A stretch of DNA of 64,000 nucleotides. Source: Clytia hemisphaerica. Lineage: Eukaryota; Cnidaria; Hydrozoa; Leptothecata; Clytiidae. The stretch spans positions 372,001 to 436,000 of the forward strand of contig CACVBU010001294.1 in the NCBI GenBank assembly GCA_902728285.1. Reading direction: 5' to 3'. Under the pieces are notes generated by a model that was given only the letters and a program-made list of their open reading frames with translations, made no database searches and was not told the DNA's origin. Positions 56,801 to 64,000 of this stretch are shown one piece after another; position 1 is the first letter of the stretch, and each line of letters opens with the position of its first letter. The position numbers and the translations under genes are program-made.

Positions 56801-56935
56801 TGCTCATAAGGGAAGCAGAAAGCATATTTTATGGTTGTAACGATTTTATTGCTTTTGTCTTGTTAGCACTTTGGAAAGTAGTTCGTGTTTTCAAATCACA
56901 CGATCCTTTCTCATAAGGTAAGCAGAAAGCACGAT
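50880..56935 (+). repeat. Hairpin array IV, copy B (about 46 units, higher-order repeats)
   Basis: Same 117-bp unit as 14280-15085. Multi-unit blocks are themselves repeated: a block around 52080-53000 recurs about 926 bp later (from 53006), and its first part again at about 54640-55190. Units vary in the 5' arm (TTGTGAGCAC, TTAGTGAGCAC, ATAGTGAGCAC) and the 3' arm (GTGCTCATAAG, TGCTCACAAG). A few units (near 52375, 53301, 54933) have lost the 3' arm (AGAGGTAAGCAG). The array is interrupted by the element at 55597. Frames of 62 and 88 codons here are read out of the satellite. Confidence 0.85.
55597..56183. mobile_element. Inverted-repeat element inside array IV
   Basis: 587 bp. The ends GTCGTGTTCACACT and AGTGTGAACGCGCCC are imperfect inverted repeats, with CATG on both sides (55593-55596 and 56184-56187). 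The satellite unit is cut exactly at TTCATG/TTTTCAAATC. It must be younger than that satellite unit. No open frame is informative. Confidence 0.8.
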
Positions 56936-57425
56936 ATTCTGACATTTGGATAATATTGGATGAATCGATGTCGTTTTTGAACGACATTCGTCAATGTCTT
57001 TTTCCGTTGTCTTTTCCCATCGACAATCAAGGAGAGAGTACAAATGGTGGGTGCGAAAAAGAGCATTATATTCAGGGGGTACCAATGCCTTTGATGACAA
57101 TTGAAGTGAACACAGGCTATCTCAAAAGAAGACGTTCGTTTGACCATTGTCTTGGTTGGTCGAGGTTCGAAATCGAGTTAAGCATACAAACATAAACAAA
57201 AGACAAATTGAATAATAATGCATTGGTCTTATTTCAAAATAAGTGGTGAAGTTGTCGAGTCTGGCTGTAACTGGCGATCAAGTTGCATGGGAAGAAAATT
57301 CTTTGTCATAATAAAAAAGGATAACCGCGAGCTTCCGAGAGATCAGTGACAAATTTGTGATAAGTTTTACCTCACCATATTTTACTTGTGACCTCATTTG
57401 GTAGAAAGTTAATTTCATTTGCTTG
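56936..57425. other. Region after array IV, copy B
   Basis: Counterpart of 15086-16640 but without array V and GACGTC hairpin A6. It retains the leader-like word GTTAAGCATACAAACATAAA near 57178. Overlapping small frames on both strands (56891-57195) show no family. Confidence 0.45.
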
Positions 57426-57429
57426 TCTT

Positions 57430-57965
57430 GTCTGCTTGTGAGTGTGTTCAAAACGTGCGATACTTTAGAATTATTGGCATGATTTTAATAGCACTCACAA
57501 GTTATAAGCAGATTAGGAAAAATTTCAGATATCAAAATGGAAAGCCTAGCAGAAGAAACTTGAAATTTCTTTTGTAGCTTCTCTTGTGAGTGTGTTCAAA
57601 ACGTGCGATACTTTAGAATTATTGGCATGATTTTAATAGCACTCACAAGTTATAAGCAGATTAGGAAAAATTTCAGATATCAAAATGGAAAGCCTAGCAG
57701 AAGAAACTTGAAATTTCTTTTGTAGCTTCTCTTGTGAGTGTGTTCAAAACGTGCGATACTTTAGAATTATTGGCATGATTTTAATAGCACTCACAAGTTA
57801 TAAGCAGATTAGGAAAAATTTCAGATATCAAAATGGAAAGCCTAGCAGAAGAAACTTGAAATTTCTTTTGTAGCTTGTCTTGTGAGTGTGTTCAAAACGT
57901 GCGATACTTTAGAATTATTGGCATGATTTTAATAGCACTCACAAGTTATAAGTTGATTCCATCAA
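57430..57965 (+). repeat. Hairpin array III, second cluster in copy B (four units)
   Basis: Four almost identical 148-bp units (near 57430, 57577, 57725, 57872) with CTTGTGAGTGTGTTCAAAA and AATAGCACTCACAAG arms. The copy A position (about 16650) has single and inverted units instead. The near-identity suggests recent amplification or gene conversion from the main array III. Confidence 0.8.
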
Positions 57966-58663
57966 AAATTTAAGTTAGGAAAATCTAAAAAATCTTTCAA
58001 AAGGGATTCTGCATAAAGCAAGATTTCATATTCAAATGTCATTTAAAAGTGAAGGTTTCCTCGCAGTCTGTTTACGTATCGTTAGTTGAACAGATTTCCG
58101 AAAAGCCTTAAAATGTTCTTGAATTGTTTTTAATATTTTTACCATCGAAGCCTTTTATGTTCTTATATAGTTTGTTCTTATAAAAAGACGTGTATAATAA
58201 AAATTTAATCTTGGATATGTACTTGTTGTTAGAGAGCTTGTTTTGTGAGCGCGATTCAAAGGGCTCTGTTATTTTTGGAAATATTGGGTTTTTTCGATTG
58301 CACCCATAGAACAAGTAGGGTTCCACAGTGACAGTGATCACTGATCTGAAAGTAGTAGTTTAAGGTTGTGCAACATCAATTCAAAAAGAGATTTTATATG
58401 AAAATGTGTCATTTTCTACAAAAATTCTTTCTCAGCTTGTCTTTTGAGTGTGTTAAAAAAATGCTATATTTTCAAACTATGGGCATGATTTTAATAGCAC
58501 TCAGAAGTTATGAAGCAGACCGATAGAATGTTGAAAACGTTATTGTAGAAGCTTGTTCAAGATTTGATATTCAACTGTCATTTATATGAAGAGTTGAATT
58601 TCTTAAGGTCTTGCTTATTTACACGTCATTTGGAAAGTAATTCTTCTTGGTTTTCTTATATTG

Positions 58664-58861
58664 TATTAAGTAAGTCTGCGACCGCAGTCGGAGGCGACCC
58701 GAAGGCTCATCTTTCGATAGCTATCTACCCGAAGGTAGGGGAGGGCGCCACTCTTTCTCACTGGATTGCTCCACTTACCCTTGATCCTTCTCTTAACTGC
58801 TGAGCAACAAGCAGATAAGGCATCTTGGGAATCGGATGCTCTACCACTGCACTACGGTCAC
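58664..58861 (-). mobile_element. tRNA-derived SINE, copy B only
   Basis: 198 bp flanked by TTCTTATATTG at 58653-58663 and 58862-58872; copy A has the empty site near 17315. Read on the minus strand it starts GTGACCGTAGTGCAGTGGTA. This contains a perfect RNA polymerase III A box (TAGTGCAGTGG), followed by AGAGCATCCGATTCCCAAG, which looks like the D arm and anticodon arm of a tRNA-Gly-like sequence. The B box is not clearly preserved. No poly(A) tail is obvious. Confidence 0.75.
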
Positions 58862-59069
58862 TTCTTATATTGAGAGCAATCTAAAGAAGGGGCTATTCTT
58901 TTCGATCATAGACGTAGACCTGTGTGTGACTTCTACCTGGTTAGTCAAGGAGAATCAACAGTATAGTAATAGATGTATTATCAGTATGTAAGGTTGTTGC
59001 TTGTTTGTAAGAATGGTAGGAGATTTGGATTTCACTTTTTGAGGTGAGTGAAGAAATCTCTACATCATG

Positions 59070-59870
59070 CTTATTACCAAGTAGTGTTCAAACTATGTTA
59101 TGGCATCATGTAGCTTCTAGTAATATTTTATGATTGCTTGTTCGCAAGCATGTTAGTGAATTCATTGGCTGTCACGTCAAGATGGCAGCCTAAATGTCCA
59201 GAGCATGCTTATTACCAAGTAGTGTTCAAACTATGTTATGGCATCATGTAGCTTCTAGCTTTGTCAGTACCTGCTCGTATAGCTTGTTTGTAAGCATGTT
59301 AGGAGATCTGACTGTCACTTTTAGATGGCAGCTAAATGTCCAGAGCATGCTTATTACCAAGTAGTGTTCAAACTATATCATGGCATCATGTAGCTTCTAG
59401 TAATATTTTATGATTGCTTGTTCGCAAGCATGTTAGTGAATTCATTGGCTGTCACGTCAAGATGGCAGCTAAATGTCCAGAGCATGCTTATTACCAAGTA
59501 GTGTTCAAACCATATCATGGCATCATGTAGCTTCTAGTAATATTTTATGATTGCTTGTTCGCAAGCATGTTAGTGAATTCATTGGCTGTCACGTCAAGAT
59601 GGCAGCTAAATGTCCAGAGCATGCTTATTACCAAGTAGTGTTCAAACTATATCATGGCATCATGTAGCTTCTAGTAATATTTTATGATTGCTTGTTCGCA
59701 AGCATGTTAGTGAATTCATTGGCTGTCACGTCAAGATGGCAGCTAAATGTCCAGAGCATGTTTATTACCAAGTAGTGTTCAAACTATATCATGGCATCAT
59801 GTAGCTTCTAGCTTTGTCAGTACCTGCTCGTATAGCTTGTTTGTAAGCATGTTAGGAGAACTGCCTTCAC
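59070..59870 (+). repeat. Hairpin array VI, copy B (about six units)
   Basis: The same 133-bp unit as 18690-19975 (ACCAAGTAGTGTTCAAAC, AAGCATGTTAGTGAATTC). It has four fewer units than copy A, and most are of the TAATATTTTATGATTGC variant. The 3' border is the GC-rich fragment at 59868-59955. Confidence 0.8.
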
Positions 59871-59955
59871 CGGTCAACCAATGCCATGTGAGGGGAATTG
59901 GGTACCATGCCTTGATAAAAGAGTGTAGGGAGATATGCGCGTGGTGTGATTAGAT

Positions 59956-62148
59956 CCAGTTTAACTATGGAATATTTTGTTAAATTTTAGTACCAGGTAG
60001 CTGGTTTTTGAGTGCACTTGAAAAGGGTAAAAAGAATTTTAGAATAAATGAGTAATTCAATTAAACACATAAGACAAAGTGGGCAACTATCAAAACGTTA
60101 GAATATGTATCCTGTAGCTTGTTTTGCGAGTGCAATTTATAAAGGGTGGTATTTTCAGAATAATTATCCAACTTAGTTGCACTCGTAGAACAAAAGTTTC
60201 TACAAGATTTCACAACATTTTAAAAGTACGTAATAGCTTAATAGGCGAATCAGCAGTATTGATATATGGACTATTGTTTTGAAAGTGAGTTGATTATATA
60301 ACTTGTTTGTAAGCATGGTCAGGAGATTTGTCTTTCACTTTTTTGGGATGAATGAAGAAATCTCCACACCATGCTAATCATCCCATGGTGTTGAAAAATG
60401 ACTCAATTCTATTCTTGATATTTTTATTTTTTCAATCAGTTCTAATGCATGTTCTGCTAGTGCAATTCAATAAAGAGATATTTCAAGAACAACTTTCTAC
60501 GAAAATTCTTTCTTGGCTTGTCTTGTGAGTGTATTAAAAATATGCTATATTTTCAAACTATGGGTATGATTTTAATAGCACTCACAAGTTACAAAGCGGA
60601 CCGATAGAATGTTGAAAACGTTTTGTAGAAGCTTGTTCATAAAAGTAAGATTTGATATTCTTCTCTGTTCATTCACAAGCGGGCTTTCATAAAATTTTGG
60701 TTTTCTTGTCTGTATGTGTACGAGCGTTAACTAGTCTAAACAAATCAAGACTAGTAAAAAATTGGAGCACTTTGAGGTGTTTTTTCATAGCACTGGAGAT
60801 GCTAGCTAGATCCTCTTCTTAATGAACGTGATAAACATTTCGATGGTTATCGACCACAAAAATGATACATTCTTTAAAAGCTTGTTTTGCGAATTTATAG
60901 GGATATATTATCTTTAAAGGGTGGTATTTTCGAAAAAGCATTTTGTATTTGGTTGCACAGAAATAATGTATCTACCAAAAACCACAAAGAATGGTATTTG
61001 CAGAATAATTCCAGCATTTAGTTGCACTCATAGAACCAACGGGCGCAATTCCGGCTGATAATGCTTTTTTGCTACTTTTAAACACACCTTAAAATTTAAA
61101 GTAAGACAATTTCAAAATGAGAAAATCGTTGAGGGTCTGTGCTTTCAAGATCGTGATTCAGAGCAAAACTGTTCCTTTATGAAGACTTGTCAGCAGATTA
61201 AATCTCAAAGTAAAAAACTTTAAGGCTTGCAGTGTACCAAAAGTGTTGTTTATTAGAGTGGTTGTCTTTCATTGGCCATAGAGGTTAATTTTAATCAAGA
61301 TTTTCAGGGTAAATTTTTCATAAATTTGTCGGCATTTCTTCCTCAAAATAATACCACGTTGACTATGTGAAGGACCTTATTCATTAAACATAATGACTGT
61401 ATATATACCATTGACCCGCATTTGAAAGTTAGAATATCATTTATGTGAATAACTTATGAGTATCACCATTACCCAGTAATCCTGTTAAAAGGGTAATGCC
61501 ACAGGTGACTTCTTTAGTTAGGAGATTTGTTGTTTGCTTCTGCTCAAATATACCAAGCACAATCCACACTATTTTTACAAAAAATCAATACCAATAAATA
61601 AATGAGGTAAATAAATTAAGAACATTTTAAGAACATAATAGGCTTGAAAATAACAGCATAAGAACAGACGATTCTAAGCCGTCATAGATAAATAAATTCA
61701 TTTTTAACGTTGGAAGACATTAAATTAGAAAACTTTTGAAGCTATTTTTAGGATTTCAATATCGTGAAGTTCAAAATGGAGCGGTAGGGTTTTGTAATGG
61801 TTGGGTTTAGATTGAGCATGATTCTCAGAGCTGAATAATCATGTCCATTGCAAACACTTAAAACTCAAACAACATCCTCCAAAAAATCGATTGCCCTTTT
61901 CCAAGAATTGTATTGAATATTGTGTTCTCTCCTCTCCATCTGAGAACACGGCAATATTCATCTTAACGTGATTTCAAAGAATAAAACTATTTTCTCGGTA
62001 AGAAAGTTTAACTTCGAAATCATGTTCATATAAACATAACAAACACCACGAACTCCAAAACTGATAACTAGAACTAAAGAACTATTCAAATGATAATATA
62101 GTGTGTCTTTTTGGACGTGATTTCCAGAGAAAACCTTTTTTTTATAAA
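59956..62148. other. Intron 3 distal part, copy B
   Basis: Stem-loops near 60118-60190 and 60518-60590 match copy A 20280 and 20695. About 0.6 kb at 60700-61310 has no counterpart in copy A. It holds a further degenerate unit (CTTGTTTTGCGAATTTATAG near 60883). No gene is visible. Confidence 0.5.
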
Positions 62149-63355
62149 GATGCTGGTCAAAAATAGTGTGACATTTTTATTTCTCAAAAAAACCACCAAA
62201 TTTAGAATTTTGCTAATATCTTTCTCAAAACTTGGTATCCTGAAGTAAGATTTCAGGAGGGGATAGAGCTAATGAAGACAAAGCCATAGATATAAGTATT
62301 TCCCTTATTCGAGCCAGTTTGAGGTTGACAGGCCAAAAATGACTAGTTCAAGGAAATGTCATCCTCAGAAAAGGGAACTAAAAAGGAAATGTAAAAATTG
62401 GTGAGAATAGTTCCCTGGATAGTTATACAGGACAAAAAGTGTTAAAAGAACCAAGATTTCCTGTTATATTACCTAATTTGAGGTTGACAAAATCGATGTT
62501 ATTAAAATGCACTGTAAACCTCAAAATTTGGACTTAGAACATTACAATATGTTTTAAGTAAGGCAAAAATGCTAAGCAAAGACAGATTTTCAAACAAAAC
62601 CCATTAAATGAGCTGTTTTTGAGGTTGACAAGCCGGAAAAGTCTGTATTCAGTCAAAATTGGACAGAAAAGGCTTTTTGGGGTGTCAACCTCAAAAAACT
62701 CTTCAATAACCATTCGAATCCAATTCCATAGTCTTTCTGTCTTAAAAAAAAATAGAATTGAGGTTTACAAATGATTTTAAAAGAGCTTCTGGTTGTTTCC
62801 ATCAAAAGGCACTTTACCTTGCATTGAAATAAAAGTTGTTGTCAACCTCAAAACTTGCTCATATAACAGACATTTCCTTGAAAAAAGATTTTTAGATGGT
62901 CAATAATGATATTTTGTAAGCCAAAGTCATCATATTGATCTATCTTTGTCAAAATTATGCACAAAACTAATGTCAACCTCATTTTTGGATCCATTTAATA
63001 AATGTGAACCTCAAATAACACCCTTCATATAGCAATTTTCAACCCTTTGAGATAATTTCAGAGCTATAACATATCCAAAATCTAATTCAAAAGTCAACTT
63101 ACAGGGAGTCAAAGAACCCTAACAGTGTCAACCTCAGGCCGTGTTACCCTCAACTTTTGCTCCTACTTCAAAAAAGCATATCTCGAGTTAAGGTAAACCT
63201 CATAAAAAGATACTTATATGTCTAGAAAGCAAAATTATTCAGCCTAACCATACTAAAGTTTCAGTTGTCAACCTCGAACTTAGCACATTTTATGGGGCAA
63301 AATGTAAACCTCGACAAAAATGTCACAAATACCCCCTCTATTTTTGACCAGCATC
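62149..63355. mobile_element. 1.2-kb inverted-repeat element with about 13 GTCAACCTC motifs
   Basis: Ends GATGCTGGTCAAAAATAG and CTATTTTTGACCAGCATC are perfect 18-bp inverted repeats, flanked by TAAA (62145-62148 and 63356-63359); copy A has the empty site near 22380. The interior has about 13 copies of GTCAACCTCA or close variants, reversed (GAGGTTGACA) mainly in the left half and forward mainly in the right half (62321, 62480, 62514, 62621, 62683, 62759, 62841, 62971, 63003, 63125, 63193, 63265, 63303). No long open frame is present. Confidence 0.85.
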
Positions 63356-63793
63356 TAAAGAGGAATGTTTTTCTGAGTCATGTTTATTCATTCAGTCAAG
63401 GACCTTTAGAAACGATAAGTGGAATGGACAGTTCGTTCAAAAAAAATACATTCAGCTCAGAATATATTTTTCTGGACGTGATTTACAGAAACAACTTTTT
63501 TTTTATAAAGACGAGATTTCTTGTGGGTCATGTTCATTCAGATAACCAAGGACCTCAAGAAACCATAGGTGGAATGGACGTTTCGTTCAAAAAGATTCAT
63601 TCAGGTTAGAAATTTCCTAATTTAGAATCAAATAGTGGTGGACTGTATTGTTGTTGTTTTGAGGAACAGGAGCCGCCCATGACAATGTGTTCGACATGTT
63701 CAAGAGGGAAAATACCGTTCATGATCTCTTTGTTAAAGGCCGAGTGAGCAAACAGATAGAGTAAAAAGTGAAAAGTAAATAGAATTCACTTAC

Positions 63794-63844
63794 TGATATT
63801 CTCCACTAGTTCCCACTCTTCCATTAGAAATGCACCGTAATGTC
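63794..63844 (-). CDS. DUS1L: DUS1L copy B, exon 3
   Basis: 51-nt exon identical to copy A exon 3 (HYGAFLMEEWELVENI), with the same TTTTAAG acceptor and GTAAGTG donor. Exons 1 and 2 of copy B should lie within about 4 kb beyond the right edge if the structure matches copy A. Confidence 0.95.
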
Positions 63845-64000
63845 CTTAAAATGGAAAACAAAGAATGAGATGATAATTGGTCGAAAGACCGCTTCTTATG
63901 CAACGCCTGTTTAATATTCGTGATGTGAGGCACTAGAGAGTCTTCCTATAATAATTCTAGTGCTACCCTTTTTAGGACAAGCCCTTCTGCCATGCGAGAA

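Larger units (their letters stand above)
36993..63793 (-). other. DUS1L copy B giant intron 3 (26.8 kb)
   Basis: Runs from the GTAAGTG donor below 63794 to the TTCTTCAG acceptor above 36992. It has the same array order as copy A (I, II, III, IV, VI). The first 3 kb (36993-39990) are unique-looking AT-rich DNA with GACGTC hairpins at 37492 and 39831. The small open frames at 37694, 39339 and 46897 lie in repeats or AT-rich DNA and show no family. Confidence 0.9.
36921..64000. repeat. Segmental duplication, copy B
   Basis: Collinear partner of 1-23030. Private to this copy are insertions at 48516-49674, 50069-50678, 55597-56183, 58664-58861 and 62149-63355, and the large expansion of array IV. 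Array V is missing, and array III has an extra cluster at 57430-57960. Continues past the right edge, where DUS1L exons 2 and 1 and probably a second GPCR gene are expected. Confidence 0.9.

Overview
The window is nuclear DNA of an AT-rich animal genome, probably an invertebrate. A DUS1L-type tRNA-dihydrouridine synthase is split into many short exons with GT/AG junctions. Two intronless single-exon genes sit inside its introns: a rhodopsin-family GPCR and a PAN/apple plus fibrinogen-domain secreted protein. The non-coding sequence is crowded with small inverted-repeat transposons and satellites. A cnidarian would fit (single-exon GPCRs and many fibrinogen-domain genes are common there), but the species is not identified.

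Layout. Two head-to-tail copies of the DUS1L gene lie on the minus strand. Copy A has exons 1, 2 and 3 at 26834-22823 and the start of exon 4 at 72-1; the rest is off the left edge. Copy B has exons 3 to 12 from 63844 down to its stop at 28167; exons 1 and 2 are off the right edge. About 1.3 kb separates the copy B stop from the copy A start. The repeated unit is about 37 kb measured at exon 4 and 41 kb at exon 3. The difference comes from insertions, deletions and array-length changes in intron 3, which is 22.7 kb in copy A and 26.8 kb in copy B. The shared exons are identical or differ only at synonymous sites. This is either a real tandem segmental duplication or two haplotypes joined in the assembly.

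Intron 3 is the most unusual part. In both copies it holds tens of kilobases of small stem-loop units, about 65-85 nt each. The basal stem is shared (5' arm near CTTGTGAGCA, 3' arm near TGCTCATAAG) and the upper stem differs between families. The units form at least six tandem arrays with periods of about 117 to 155 bp. Where the arms diverge, the changes I aligned are mostly G-U compatible on the plus strand only. This points to a structured transcript antisense to DUS1L. A second, short hairpin ending in TGACGTCAAATA recurs between the blocks, six times in copy A and five times in copy B.

Mobile elements. Comparing copy A with copy B exposes a set of insertions, several with exact target-site duplications and a clean empty site in the other copy: foldback elements, TA-target elements, a MULE-like element, a hAT-like element, a tRNA-derived SINE, and a family with 6-bp duplications and CACCCCTG ends. 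Several of the inverted-repeat elements carry many internal copies of one short motif.

The ordinary genes are therefore few: DUS1L (twice, each partial here), one GPCR and one fibrinogen-domain protein. The rest is intron, satellite and transposon.
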